Under the pieces are notes generated by a model. That model searched no databases, was not told where the DNA came from, and saw only the letters and a program-made list of their open reading frames with translations. Below, one piece after another: positions 1 through 11,381 of a DNA stretch of 64,000 nucleotides. Numbering within the stretch: position 1 is the stretch's first letter; each line of letters starts with the position of its first letter. Made by a program: the position numbers and the translations under genes. The DNA comes from Hericium rajendrae (Eukaryota; Basidiomycota; Agaricomycetes; Russulales; Hericiaceae). The DNA is taken from positions 2,460,501-2,524,500 of the forward strand of contig CM065879.1 of the NCBI GenBank assembly GCA_033439255.1. The letters are read 5' to 3'.

Positions 1-275
1 CCGAAAGGATCATCTTGAATGTTGGTGGGACTCATTTGACAGACGAAGAATTCATACAGGAGCTTGAACGTCAAAAGAATGCACGAGAGGCAGCTGAAGA
101 GGCGAAGAAAATAAGAAAGGAGGAACACGCAGCCAAAAAAGCGGAGAGAGATGCAAGTCAGACCATGTGGCAGGAGATTCTGGCTGTACACGAGACTGAG
201 GTCAACAGGTGGAAGACCCAGTGTGATGAGCTGATTCACTAAGGAACTTGAAAGAAGGACTTACCAATGAAGCCA
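1..275 (+). pseudogene. C-terminal tail of a pogo/Tigger-like DDE transposase, part 1 (split by copy A)
   Basis: The open frame entering from the left window edge encodes a Lys/Glu-rich, probably coiled-coil tail ending WKTQCDELIH. This is the usual look of the C-terminus of fungal pogo/Tigger-type DDE transposases, so the family call rests on composition and context only. The frame meets TAA at 240-242 and TGA at 249-251. Beyond them the same frame still reads like a transposase tail (KKDLPMKP) up to the insertion of copy A at 276, and it resumes at 18029. Both stops are what a C-to-T change in CAA or CGA would give, so the gene probably decayed under cytosine deamination. The DDE catalytic part lies outside the window. 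Confidence 0.5.
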
Positions 276-879
276 CATCTGAGAAAAACACCAGAGGTAT
301 ATTGCACTATGTAGTCTACATAGTTCTAATAGGGCCATAGCAGTCCCCTTTTCTTCATAGCCATCTCATAGTAGCAAGGTAATCTATATAGGGCTACATA
401 GCTATCATAGGATAAGGCAGTAGCTATGGTAGCTATTATAGCTATCATAGCATAGAGCATAAGCTATCATAGCTACTATAGCTATCATAGTATAAGATAG
501 CTATAAGAGCTATGTTAGCTATGTAATATATTCTCACTATCATATTATATCTAGTCATTTAGATTTCTATCTACCCTATGTCATCTCTGCTAAATATATT
601 ACTCAAAAATACTATCAATATATCACAAAATATAAATACAATATAAATCTGTCTTATTATAATTAAAGCCTTTAAAACATCAAACATTTCAAAGCATTAT
701 ATTATAAATAATATCTTATAGCAATACATTTATATAAGACTACAAAACTACAATACACTACAACAAATACCAACTTACAATAAACTCAAGCTAGATAAGA
801 TAAGATTAAATATAAGATGAGACTTAAGATAAAAGAGAATATAAGATAAGAGAGAATATGAGATAAGATAGAATATAAG

Positions 880-1020
880 ATAAGATAAGACTTACCTCAA
901 AGATAAGAAAAAGCGAAAATATAATCTAAACATAGATTAATAAATTAGTACAAGATAAAAGAGATATATATAGAAGAACATAAGACATACCAAAGAAAAG
1001 AAAAAGCGAAAATATAAAGT
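880..1020 (-). other. Microexon leader of copy A
   Basis: On the minus strand two short exon-like blocks containing TTTTCGCTTTTTCTT end in splice donors. One reads TTTGAG|GTAAGT (donor near 895) and the other TTTG|GTATGT (donor near 990). They match blocks in copies C and D, so they are shared parts of the element leader and not chance AT-rich sequence. Confidence 0.6.
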
Positions 1021-1973
1021 CTACAAAGAACATTAGGATTAGTAGACAAGAAAACAATATAGCAACCTACCGAACATAAGAAGATTAGAACAGCATCAGA
1101 GAAATATGTCACTGGTATATAACACTATGTAAGCTACATAGCTTTCCTAGGTCCATAGCTGTCCTCTTTTATACATAGCATCTCATAGCAGTCAAGTAAT
1201 CTATCATAGCTTGCCATAGCTGTCATAGCTGCCATAGCATAGGGCATAAGCTATCATAGCTATCATAGCATAGAGTATAAGCTATTATAGCTGTCATAGC
1301 TACTATAGTATAAAACAGCTATAGAAGCTGTATCAACTATATACTATATCTCCATTATTATATTACATCTAGTTAGAAAGATTTATATCTACCCTATATC
1401 ACCTCTATCAAATATATTGTTTCAGCATGTTACAGGAAAAATATTATCAGTCTAATACTTTCATGTTTTAAAGTTACAAACATCGAAAATTAAACAGCAT
1501 AAATTTTTTATATAATTTTATTACAAAGCATCATACAAGCTACAAAGATTACTAGATAACTACAAAAGATACAAACTTACAATAACTATAAAAAGCGAAA
1601 ATATAAACATGAAAAGGCATTAATATAAAAAGACAATATAAAAGCTTACCAAACTAATAAAAAAGCGAAACTCTACAAAACAATTTAAGACATCAGTGTA
1701 AGAAGATATAATAAAACTTACCTAGTAAGCATACACAAGTACTATACCAAGTAGTAAAGACATCAGCATAAGATATAAGAGACGAAGGATAAAAGCTTAC
1801 CTTAATAAAAATAAAATAAAAGCAACGACGACGAACAAGAAAGCAATGACGACGAACAAGAAAGCAATGACGACGAGCAAGCAACAACGACGAGCAAGCG
1901 ACGATGACGAAGTGTCGACGTGGCAGGGGATGGTGGGAGTTAAAGAGCAAGAGGTAAGGCACGTCGTGCATGC

Positions 1974-1981
1974 CTTATATA
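1974..1981 (-). promoter_or_regulatory. TATA box of copy B leader unit
   Basis: TATATAAG on the minus strand, followed by GGCATGCACGACGTGCC-type sequence shared with the other copies. It directs transcription toward end A. Confidence 0.6.
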
Positions 1982-2392
1982 CGAGTCCCGGCCGGAGCCG
2001 GGATTTGTGGTTGCCGGGGCACTTGCTGAGAGTCACATCGGAGACTGGGCACCAGACGTAACTAACGAGATTTCGCTGCCCACCGATGCAAGAGAAAGTA
2101 GATAGATAAAAATCTCATTCATTTGAGTTGTATGTACAATAGTTAGCTTCGAGGTTTTTCATTCAATTTATACGATTTTATTTGATTTGCAAGGGCTCGA
2201 ATACTATACCTTCGCTCGTTCGGTGGCTGAAGCACCGAGCTCGCGTCGAGACTTACTCACTTGATCAGTCTTCATCTCCTCCCTCACTCTGTTTGTCCCT
2301 CTCCGGCTCAGCTCGCTCGTCTCGCTTCACTCCTCCTTTTCTCGACAGTCAAGACGGATCGGGCTGGGATTTAGTAAGCTGGGGGACTGCAG

Positions 2393-2464
2393 GTAAGTAA
2401 AAACGTTATTCTTTCGTGTCTATTCGTACTAATGCAGAGTGTCGCTCGTCTTCGAGCGACACTC
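2393..2464 (+). other. Copy B conserved mini-intron plus hairpin
   Basis: The donor CAG|GTAAGT is at 2393, a TACTAAT branch site at 2427-2433 and a 3' splice site at GAG|TGTCG (2439). The new exon opens into a perfect inverted repeat: GAGTGTCGCTCG, four-base loop, then its complement (2437-2464). In this copy the pair is GTGTCGC, changed on both arms together relative to GTATCGC in the others. That is a compensatory change. Confidence 0.65.
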
Positions 2465-2809
2465 GTTCTTTCGACACCCCCACGTCTCCCATCTCATGTC
2501 CGGCATCCCCATCGCCCCTATCGCCTTCAACTGCCCCCTTCCACGCTCCCAACGACGTCAGCGCTGCCCTCTGCTGCCCGCGCGCACAACCTCAACACCC
2601 CGCGCCCAAACCACCAGATCACCCGCACCCTGATCCCCCCCTTTACGCTCACGACCACGGACGACGCACGCACGACCACGGACGACGCACGCACGACCAT
2701 GGACGACGCACGCACGACCACGGACGACGCGTGGACGTCGTTCCGCACCGTTCGTGTGCTGTCAACGATGTGCGCGCACTCGTCACGTCACCGCCCACCG
2801 CGCGCCGTA

Positions 2810-2837
2810 GAGTCTCGTTGCCACGGCAACGGGACTC
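2810..2837. promoter_or_regulatory. RFX/Crt1-like X-box palindrome, copy B
   Basis: The core GTTGCC-AC-GGCAAC fits the RFX X-box consensus GTNRCC(N0-3)RGYAAC. It is extended by GAGTCTC on the left and an almost perfect complement on the right. Confidence 0.6.
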
Positions 2838-3234
2838 GGGCGTCCTCCCTTTGGTCTTGCCACGCCTCAAACAATGTCTCAACACCCCCGCCGTGTCACC
2901 AGCATGCGGGCTCTGCACCCCGCACCCCCGCACCTCTCCCACTTGTGGCCACTGCGCCTCCCGCGCAGGCTTACCGCATTGTGGATGGGCCGCTGCAGAA
3001 CAACGACGTCCCCACCATGCCTCGCTTCTCCGACGGCAGGCCAGCTGCGTCGCGCACGGTCTCCGCGCCCCGTTCCGGCCTACTGTACCTTGTGCACGGG
3101 CCCGCCTCACCCCAACCCCTTGCGCACGCCCGTCACGCCTCATGCTCAACGCATCGCGCACGGGCCCAGCACCTGGTACCGACGCGCCTCAACCACACCC
3201 ATCGCGCCGGGTGCACATCTCCCGCGTCTCCCGC

Positions 3235-4202
3235 TGATGTGTGGACCCTGGGAATGGAGGCGGCAGCCAAAACCAAAGCCGAGACGTGTAGCTGACGGGT
3301 GATCGTACTACGGGTAGGGGAGCAAGGCCGCGGAGGGCGAGCTTGCTGCGCGCGGGCGACTTCCGACACGGCTCTGCTAGGGACGATGACGGTACGACAA
3401 GACTCACGGGTCTTAGGTGATACGGCTTGTAGATAACGGCGCGGCGACGAGTACGACGAATATGATGAGCGACACGAGAAAGTGAGAAGAGCTACGTCTG
3501 AGACGTGCTTAGAGACTGGGGTGAGAACGTCAAACGGCGGGCTTTGTGAGATCTGAGCTCTGAGGGGAAAAAGGCAGATTCCGTTCTGATTCTCTAAGTC
3601 AGTAGCTACGGTACAAATGGGCAAGGCCGCCTCTGGCGGCCCGGCGCGACTCCCTACGACAACCTCCCGCTGACCGACCCAATCTCCAATTCCTTCCTGA
3701 TCCTGCCTGCTCCGGGTCCCTTGGCGAGTGGAGTCGTTGCGACTCGGCCCGTGCAGGGCAGAGGGCGTGCGCGTGGTACGAACGAATCAAAGGTGCCGCC
3801 TTACAACGTCGCCCGGGGCGTGCGTCGGGAACGGCGGGCACGTCGAGCTGGAATGGCTGGGATGACGTCAGTAGCGCACTGTCGCGGGCGCCGCTCGTGA
3901 TCCGGGGGCGTGTGGGCGTTCGAGGGCGCGTTGATTGAGCCGGCTGGTTCTCTGGGCGCGCTTCTGTTCCTGTGCCGCTGACTCGTCCGGCCGGTTGATC
4001 TCCTGCCCGTTCGGTGCATCGGACCACGGGACGCCGGCTTTAGTCCGACCCGGTCGGTCCCGAACCCGTGGGGGCGCTTGTCCTGTGCGGGGAGCAACGT
4101 CGCGGTGGGCGGACTTGGTGCGGCTGAGGTGAAGTGAAGCGGGACGGGCAAGGAGGCGGGGAGTGGGCAATGCCGTTGCAAGGCGCGCTAAAGGGCGCAT
4201 CA
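3235..4202 (-). repeat. LTR (3' LTR in element sense)
   Basis: Begins TGATGTGTGG and ends GGGCGCATCA as read on the plus strand. It matches 14310-15331 nearly base for base but is about 54 bp shorter near its outer edge. Confidence 0.9.
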
Positions 4203-4217
4203 TTCTCCCCCTAACTG
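4203..4217 (-). other. Polypurine tract next to the 3' LTR
   Basis: On the minus strand AGTTAGGGGGAGAA directly abuts the LTR start. This is where a retrotransposon plus-strand primer is expected. Confidence 0.65.
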
Positions 4218-7200
4218 AAAATTTAGACTCTCCGTAGTCTAATCTGGAGCCCCACGAGGGATTCGGGCGCGGACATGCGTGAAGCCGATTGTGCGACGGC
4301 GCCCTGGGCGGGTGTGCTGCAGCGAGCCTATAAAAGGCATCTACGCCCGGGAGGGCACTCAACTCCGAGCCATCTTCGCGCCCGGCAGTCTTGTCCCGAT
4401 GAACACCTTCCTTGATCAAGTCTTCCGCCAGAAAGTGACCTGGCTCCTTTCGGAGCGCTCGTGGACCCCGCTCGATGCGTCCACGCTGTCCAAGCGCGAC
4501 GCGGTCATCCGGGAACGCGAGATCTGGGGTCGAGACCTCATGGTCGCCGTAGTACGTCCAAGCTCGTTTGCGGCGTTGTTGCGTACCTGCTAATTCTCGG
4601 GACTCCAGAAGGACTACCAGCGCTACGCTGGCGCCATCGACGTGGGTCTGCAGGATGACATCACGCAGATGTCGGACCACTTCCTGTCCGAGGCCGCCCG
4701 CGCGTCCGGGAAAGTCCGCCGTTGGCTCGACTGGGGTTGGTACCTCATGCCGTCGCTGAAGCGCGAGTGGCTCGATTCCCTGGAGCACCATCAGGTAGAT
4801 GCCGCGGACCGCCTGTCCGTGGCCGAGTCCGAGCTGTGGGAGACGCGCCGCGCGGTGGCCCTGGAGGAAATCGATATCACCTGCCGCAAGTACCAGTATG
4901 ACGTCATAGACGCGGAGGCCTGCAAGCGGGCTCTGGAGCCGTTGTTCGCCAGGCTGCATCAAGCGGTCTCCGCGCCGGAGTTGCCGTGGGAAGACGCCGG
5001 GGGAGAGGTGAGCGAGGATCCGCATGAGCTAGAGACGATGCACCGCCTAGTGGCGGAGGCACTCGACTTGGCCGAGCTGCTGCGGCTTCCGCCCTACCGA
5101 GCAGACGAGGAGGGCGCCCGTGACAGGGTCGCGGGAGGGGCCGCGGATTAGTATAGTACGATGTACGCCGGTGGCGAGCATGCCTCGCCGCTCAATTGAA
5201 CTATTCTGGTGCCAAGGCGCACTATGCTGTCTGTGGGACTTGCCCGTCGTTGAATAGGCTTCCTGTTCGCGAGACGCGGCTGAAATGACAAATGGGCGCC
5301 AATCGGGGCCTGAGATCCTGATTGAGTCCGAAGCGACAACTGTTTTGGCCGGGTGCCCGCGTCGCGGGCTTCTGCGCGAAGCTGCGAAGCTACCTGTACG
5401 CGGGGGCTTCTCCGGAGGCAATTCGCCAGGCGCTTCCGTCTTGTCGCGGAGTCCTTATGAACACTGAGTTGCGAGGCGACTCGCTCCTCAGCACCTCGTC
5501 TCCCATGGCTCGCGCATACGTCGACAACCGCCCCAAGGGTATTCAGGCTCTCGAACGCCTCTTCGGGTCAGGCCACCCGCGCGAAGGCGACCCCGGCAAT
5601 GTCTGGGCAGAGTGGATCACCCAGGTTGCCAGTTGCTTGGTGAGTCCGCCGGCGCACGTTTTGCTTCCGTCCCCGCTGACCACCACTCCTGACAGGGCCC
5701 TCTCTTGAGGTCGAATTCGACCCACCTCGACAACGATTTCTTCCGTCGCGGGATCGCCGACGCCCGTGTAGTCTTCAGCCGCCTCGAGCTGAAGTCCGAC
5801 CGCAAGTGGGGTGCCAAGGTGCTCGACGTCTTCGAGCCCCCGAAGACCCGACCGAGACAGAGGACCGGGAGACCGACGAGCTCGAGGAGAGCGACGACGA
5901 CACCCCGCTCGCGGCCGCGACACCCAAGGGCAAGGGGCCCGCGCAGGTCGCGCCCGTTTCAACGCGCAAGACAGGGCCCCCTAAGGGCAAAAGGGCGGCC
6001 GCGCCAACCAACGAGACCCCGCAGGCCTCGTCTTCCACGCGCACCAGGGCTCCGTCGCCGCCCCGCTCGCAGACCGGTGAGCAAGACCGCCTCGAAGTCG
6101 CCGCCCTGTTGACCGCCACCGGTGTCGTAGACGCGTCCGCCGAGCGGGACGTAGACCCGGCTCTGGACGCTCCAGTGTCCGCCGCGACTCGCGCGGCCAA
6201 GCGCAAGGCCGTAGCACCTGTCGAGGAGGAGGAGGCGGGGGACGAGATTGTCGAAGTGCCCCCGCCGGCGAAGAGGGCGCGTACGGGGCCGGCTGGCGCC
6301 GTCGCTGCGAACGAGGGGAAAGGGAAGGCCAAGGCCAAGGAGCCCGATGAGAAGTGGGGTCCGGTAAGTACCCATCTCCTCCACCTGTGCTCGACGCTAA
6401 TTTTCTGTTTGCGTAGTGCCTGCCCGAGCAGTGGTGCACCGCGTGCATCAACGAGGGCAAGGAGTGCCTCCGCCGGGTCCTCCCTGCGAAGAACGTCGGG
6501 CGCGCGAAGCACGAGCGATGCTGCGAGTGCAGCGAGAAGCGCACTTCCTGCCTCGCCTGTGTCGACCTCAACGCGCATCTGACGCGGATGGGTGCGCCCG
6601 TCGTGGATCCTGTTGCCGCGCGCGCCGCCGCGGCTTCTTCTGGTCGCGACCAGGTGGCCGACTCCCCCGTGGTCTTGCCGGGGATACCAGACTCCGCGGG
6701 CGCGCTCCGTAAGTCGCTACCCCACTGTTGCTACGCGTTTGCTGACCGGGTGACCGTCCTACAGCCCCGTTCGAGGCGCTCGCATCTCGCCTTCCGTTCC
6801 CGGTCTCCGACGGCTTCCGTCCAGGGGCCTGGGACTACGTCGACCCCTACGCGTGCATTCCGCGCGATTCGTCGCTCCGCCGCACCCTGCTCGCGGAGAC
6901 CGAGCGGCAGCTCGTCGGTTTGTACCTCCAACGCATGTCGAACCACGGCCAGATCCTCGCCGTCGAGAGGCTCGTCACGGCCCTCTATACGGGCACGCGC
7001 GGCGAGTATATCGCGGCGGAGGCGGATGAAGAGGGCAAGGTCGCCAAGGACGAGCCTGCGGACGCCGCTAGCGACGCAGAGGAGGAGGCCGCGGCGAGTC
7101 CCACCGCGGGTCCGTCTTCGCGCCCGCTCGCGAGGGAGTCCCCCGTTCCTTCGGTCGAGGGTCCTGGTGAGCCGTTGGAGCCGACGGCGGCTCCTGTCGC

Positions 7201-7670
7201 TGAGGTGGCCGCGTCAGAGGAAGTCGTGCCGGCTGACTCCTGACGAGCGGGGCTGTCGCTTTGCGCGGGGAGGGAAAGACCCTCCCCTTTTAAATTTGCT
7301 ATCTTGTTTTGTCGTCGTGGAAGTTGTCGCATACGTTTTGTGTTGCCCGGGCCTTAGGCCCGGCTTTTTACTATAGGTCGCTCGTAATCGGGACGCCGAG
7401 TCCTACTGTATCGTTGCTCCTGCCGAATGGGAGCCCATCTTGAAGTCTGAACCTGTGTGAATCTAAAGGGGAAAACCAGAAAGAAACAAAGTCGCCCCAG
7501 GCGATCTTGTCAGGGCCTATACGATTGGTGAAGGTAACATCTGAGTGGTGGATGGTATGAAGATCGCCCAAGGCGAGTTTGTCGAAATGCAAGTAACAAT
7601 AGATTTATTTCGTGCGTGTGGGTATTGGTGGGGCGTCCAAGGTCGTCGACACGCTTGACTGACGGCCTCT
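4218..7670 (+). other. Antisense cargo region of the Ty3/Gypsy element
   Basis: Between integrase and the 3' LTR lie GC-rich open stretches on the strand opposite to pol: about 4279-4593, 4642-5151, 5322-5708, 5806-6387 and 6920-7243. Their composition is protein-like (acidic/Lys-Ala-rich linkers and a Trp-rich helical segment at 4642-5151), and they are separated by short GT...AG-bounded gaps typical of host introns. Near 6417-6580 a Cys-rich stretch (pattern CTAC, ECL, CCEC, CLAC) recalls the C-x-x-C clusters of many agaricomycete hypothetical proteins. Additional antisense genes in this position occur in some LTR elements. I do not recognise a function. It may be captured host sequence. 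Confidence 0.5.
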
Positions 7671-7690
7671 ACTCCCCCTAACTGAAAAAT
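7671..7690 (-). repeat. Second copy of the polypurine-tract sequence
   Basis: TCCCCCTAACTGAAAA here repeats the sequence at 4205-4220 beside the LTR. The two copies bracket the antisense cargo, one just after pol and one at the LTR. Confidence 0.6.
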
Positions 7691-9681
7691 GGACTGCCCT
7701 CAGTCCTCCTCGCTAGTCGAGTGGTCAGAGGACGCCGCGGGCGAACTTGGTCGGGACCTGTCGATTCGCCGAGGTCGCTGCCGGCGGTTTCGTCATCCGG
7801 GTCTGTGACGGTGGAGGCGAGTAAACGTTCAAACTGCTCGATGCCGACATCGAGGAAATCTTCCAATGGCGGGTGATCGAGGATGGTACGGGCGAAATAC
7901 GGGACAACGCGGTAGGCTGCGGTGGGCCGGTCGAATAACGTACCGTCGAGCTCACACAAGAGGTAAGCACGCCCCTTGTTGCGGCCGAGGACGAGGTACG
8001 GGCCTAGGTAGCGCGGTTTGGTCTTCCGGGAATGGCTGGTGCTGTACGCGGAATTGCGGACAAGTACCAGTTCGCCGCGGCGAAAGTCAAAGTCGCGGAT
8101 CGTGCGTTCATGTTCCAGTTCGAATTTTCGTGCTGCCTGGAGGCGGGCCTCGTAGACGCGGCTGTGAAGTCGCTGAAGGTCCTTTTGACGCTTCTGCAGG
8201 GCAAGAGCGCGGGAGGCGATCAGGTCGGTAGAGGACAAGATCGCCTCGGGCGGCGGTAGCAGGTAGGTGGCTTCCGCGATATCGAGCGGCATCAGGGGGT
8301 GCGTACCGGTTACCGCGAAGTATGGGGAACAGCCCATGCGCCGGCGGATGGTGATACGTTCCGACCAGAACACGGAGTGGGCTGAGTAGCTCCAATTCTT
8401 CTCCACGCCGTCGGCGGCCTTGATCAGGGCTTGGCGTACGTCAAAGTGTGCACGCTCAGCGATGCCGTTGGCTCTCGAGTTATAGCCCGAGATGCGGATA
8501 TGCCGGACGTGGTACTTCTTTTCCAGCTGCGTCAAGGCTTTAACGAACGGGCCGCCGTTGTCGGACACGATTTCGGTGAGCATACCCCAGCGGCACAAGA
8601 TGTCTTGGTAAATCCAATCAGCAATGTGCTCGCTGCGTTCTTTGCGCAGCATGCGCCATTCGGGAAAGTGGGACACCGAGCAGCGCCCTTGGACCAGGTA
8701 TTGCATATTGTTGGATTTCGGCAGGTGCATGGTATCCATGTACATTTTCGCAAATAAAGGCGCGGGCACCGCAACCGTTGGCGGGATAAGAACTTTGCGG
8801 ATCTGGAACGCTTGGCAAATATGGCACGAACGGACGAACCAAGCGACATCCGAGCCCATAAAAGGCCACCAGAAACGGACCGCGAGCAGGAGGGCGGTTG
8901 CGGCGACGCCACGGTGTCCCGCGGACTCGTGAGTCTCAACGAGAGCAGCCCAGCGGCCGGTCGGCGGGAGCACTAGTTTGTGCGCATTTGTCTTGTCGCG
9001 CTTCCAGAGGCGGCCACCTTTCATGAAGAAGTCGCGGCAATAACGCAGGAAGCGAGCGTATTCCCGGTCCGTCAGTCCGTCAGGGCGGATCGGATGGAGC
9101 AGGAAGTCGGTGACGGCGCGCAGTCGGGCATCCGTGAGGAGGGATTTTTCGGACCTTGGAACGTCTGCGTAGGACGCCAAGTGGTCTTGCGGAGGAGGCG
9201 CGACAAAATCGCCGGCGGCGACATTGGTCGAGATGAGCTGTTGGGCCAGCTGAGGGCGGTCGTGGCCGATCCGAGGCACATTTATTATGTGTACAAAGCC
9301 ATAAGCACGGTCGACCCAGTCGTCGAAGTCGTCGTCGGGTTCGGGCGCATCATCGTCCTGGGGGCGGCGCCGGGAGAGGCCATCCGGCCCATGCTTCTCG
9401 CCAGGGACGTGGACCAGGGTAAATTGAAACATGAGGATGCCGACGATCCACCGGTTCATGGACGCACTAGGGGCGAGATCGGGATTATTCAGCATGCCGG
9501 ATATATAACGGGCGTCGACTTCGATAATCAGGTTGCGAACGCCAATGAGCCAGAGTTTGAGTGCGCGAAGGCTCCGGTATAGGCCATATAATTCCAGCTT
9601 TGGTTGGGAGAAGCGCGCCTCACGGTCGTTCAGGGCGATAGAGCCGAAGCGAGCATACCGGCGAACTTTGGGGTCGTCCAC
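7678..9681 (-). CDS. Ty3/Gypsy Pol: RNase H end and integrase
   Basis: The open frame carries an RNase H-like start (about 9300-9681), an HHCC zinc-binding integrase N-domain (THESAGHRG then CHIC) and an integrase core with the DTMHL, SDNGGPF and NGIAERAH blocks. It ends in a C-terminal region with no chromodomain that I can see. Part of the LTR element; treated as a fossil. Confidence 0.9.
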   Translation of the reverse strand: MDDPKVRRYARFGSIALNDREARFSQPKLELYGLYRSLRALKLWLIGVRNLIIEVDARYISGMLNNPDLAPSASMNRWIVGILMFQFTLVHVPGEKHGPDGLSRRRPQDDDAPEPDDDFDDWVDRAYGFVHIINVPRIGHDRPQLAQQLISTNVAAGDFVAPPPQDHLASYADVPRSEKSLLTDARLRAVTDFLLHPIRPDGLTDREYARFLRYCRDFFMKGGRLWKRDKTNAHKLVLPPTGRWAALVETHESAGHRGVAATALLLAVRFWWPFMGSDVAWFVRSCHICQAFQIRKVLIPPTVAVPAPLFAKMYMDTMHLPKSNNMQYLVQGRCSVSHFPEWRMLRKERSEHIADWIYQDILCRWGMLTEIVSDNGGPFVKALTQLEKKYHVRHIRISGYNSRANGIAERAHFDVRQALIKAADGVEKNWSYSAHSVFWSERITIRRRMGCSPYFAVTGTHPLMPLDIAEATYLLPPPEAILSSTDLIASRALALQKRQKDLQRLHSRVYEARLQAARKFELEHERTIRDFDFRRGELVLVRNSAYSTSHSRKTKPRYLGPYLVLGRNKGRAYLLCELDGTLFDRPTAAYRVVPYFARTILDHPPLEDFLDVGIEQFERLLASTVTDPDDETAGSDLGESTGPDQVRPRRPLTTRLARRTEGSPFFS

Positions 9682-11381
9682 ATCCTGTTGACAGAGTAGG
9701 TAACCGATGGCAATATAGGAGGTGTGACGCCCAGGATCACTGAGGCGGGAGACTCGTAATCTATCGCGCGCAGGGCGGGTGATGCGAGTAGCGCTTGTTT
9801 AAGGTCTTCCTGCGCAGCCAACTGGTCTGGGCCGAACTCGAATGGGGTGTCCTTGCGCGTAAGCCGTACCAGATGGTGAGCACGTTTTGCAAAGTTCTTG
9901 ATGAAGATGCGGGCCACGCCAATGGTCCCGAGGAAAGCGCGAACGTCCGAGAGGTCGGTACAAGGTTGCCAGTTGCTGACCTTGGCGAGGTTGCTGAGTT
10001 CTGGCAAACGGCCCGCCGGCGTGCATCTATGGCCGACGACGATGATTTCCGGCGCGCAAAGGACAGTCTTTTTCCCTGAGAAGGTACCACCGCAATATTT
10101 CATGCGTTGGACGACACGGTTCGCGCCCTGGAAGTGTTCCCAGACAAAGCGACGAATACCTGGGTTCCAGGGTATAGTTTCAAAATTTCCGCCGGGCAAC
10201 TCGTAACGGGTAGCTGGGCCTTTAATGGGGACATCATCGATATAGGGCATGGTGACAGCTGGGATTTCTGGCCGGAGGATTTCGGTAACGTCGTCGTGGA
10301 AGATAGGCACGGAGTTCGTCCACCCCATGGGCAGCGTAACGAGCCGTTTGGGCCCGAACGGGGTTTGGAACGTGGTCATGTCGCGGGACTCCTCCGCCAA
10401 GAGTCGCTCGTCGTAACCAACGTAGAGATCGAGGATGCCGCCGCAAGCACGCCCGGCGAACTGCTCGGCGAGCTGGTCGGTAAAAGGCGGGACGCCCGAG
10501 TGAGCGATGGTGACCTTGTTGAGTGGTTCGAGACTGTGCACAATGCGCAGGCTTGTACCATCCTTTTTGGTGACGCAGAACCAGCGTGAGCGATATGACG
10601 ACGACGAAGGCTCATATACGCCGGCGGCGATCTTGGTACGGATAATCTCGCAGACCTTGTCATGGATGCCTGGCGGGATTGGACGGTTCTTCAAGACCCA
10701 GGGGGTGTGCGGTATCACCGGCATAACCACTGAGGGGAAGAAGTCTTCGCGGAAATGTCCCCGCTCTGAATCGTCCCAGGCGAAGGCGGTATCGTGGAGA
10801 CACATGAAATGGTGGAGTAGGTCGCGCTCGGAGGGCCAGAGGAAACCTTCTGGATGGGCGCGATCGATAACCGCTTTTCTTTCTTCGGTATAGCGGGCGG
10901 TGGGAGCGAACGGGGGCGGATTGGGAGATAACTCCGGCAGGTCTTGGAGAGGGTCGCCTTTGATGTTACGGAGAACCCGAAAACGCTCGGGGAGGTCCGT
11001 AAATACTGGGCGGACTTTTTGGGCAACTGGCTTGTATTTCTTTGCGGCGTAAGAGGCGACAGGAGGACCGGTATCCGTCGCGCCAGGAGGCGGCGGACCC
11101 GGGCGACCTTGCTTGGAAGCGGAAGCGGACTTGCAGGCTGTAGCGGAGAGAAAGGCGGACAACAAATTAGATTTATCGGGGGCATCCGAAAGCGAAGGAC
11201 CCCCCGGACTAGAGTCGAGAAGCGAGGCATCACAGGCATAGAGATAAAGAGATTGAAGATGATCTTGGCGTTTTTCTGGGTTTTCGGAACATTCTGGGGG
11301 TATAGCGGCATAAGCCGTGATTTGCGGCGTCTCCGAGTCGAAATCAACGATGAAGGCGACCTCTCCTTGATCTTCGATCAA
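9630..11381 (-). CDS. Ty3/Gypsy Pol: reverse transcriptase
   Basis: The open frame contains the RT fingers and palm: VTKKDGTSLRIVHSLEPLN, LPMGWTNS and the YIDD catalytic box. The order upstream of RNase H and integrase is that of Ty3/Gypsy Pol. Part of the LTR element; treated as a fossil. Confidence 0.9.
   Translation of the reverse strand: MIEDQGEVAFIVDFDSETPQITAYAAIPPECSENPEKRQDHLQSLYLYACDASLLDSSPGGPSLSDAPDKSNLLSAFLSATACKSASASKQGRPGPPPPGATDTGPPVASYAAKKYKPVAQKVRPVFTDLPERFRVLRNIKGDPLQDLPELSPNPPPFAPTARYTEERKAVIDRAHPEGFLWPSERDLLHHFMCLHDTAFAWDDSERGHFREDFFPSVVMPVIPHTPWVLKNRPIPPGIHDKVCEIIRTKIAAGVYEPSSSSYRSRWFCVTKKDGTSLRIVHSLEPLNKVTIAHSGVPPFTDQLAEQFAGRACGGILDLYVGYDERLLAEESRDMTTFQTPFGPKRLVTLPMGWTNSVPIFHDDVTEILRPEIPAVTMPYIDDVPIKGPATRYELPGGNFETIPWNPGIRRFVWEHFQGANRVVQRMKYCGGTFSGKKTVLCAPEIIVVGHRCTPAGRLPELSNLAKVSNWQPCTDLSDVRAFLGTIGVARIFIKNFAKRAHHLVRLTRKDTPFEFGPDQLAAQEDLKQALLASPALRAIDYESPASVILGVTPPILPSVTYSVNRMWTTPKFAGMLASALSP

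Noticed and set aside
300-1345. TAGCTATGATAGC arrays considered as a CRISPR array or a simple satellite
   Set aside because: Irregular spacing, no spacers, and always at the inner side of the element ends. They are subterminal repeats of the transposon.
2416-3300. Long Pro/Arg/His-rich frames in the GC-rich arm of the elements (also 16724-17370, 48737-49455, 59727-60500)
   Set aside because: The same DNA blocks are read in different frames in different copies, so no protein is conserved. They are shadows of GC-rich repeats.
8980-10600. Plus-strand frames opposite pol (8980-9582, 10107-10589)
   Set aside because: Exact antisense of well-supported integrase and RT coding sequence; no own features.
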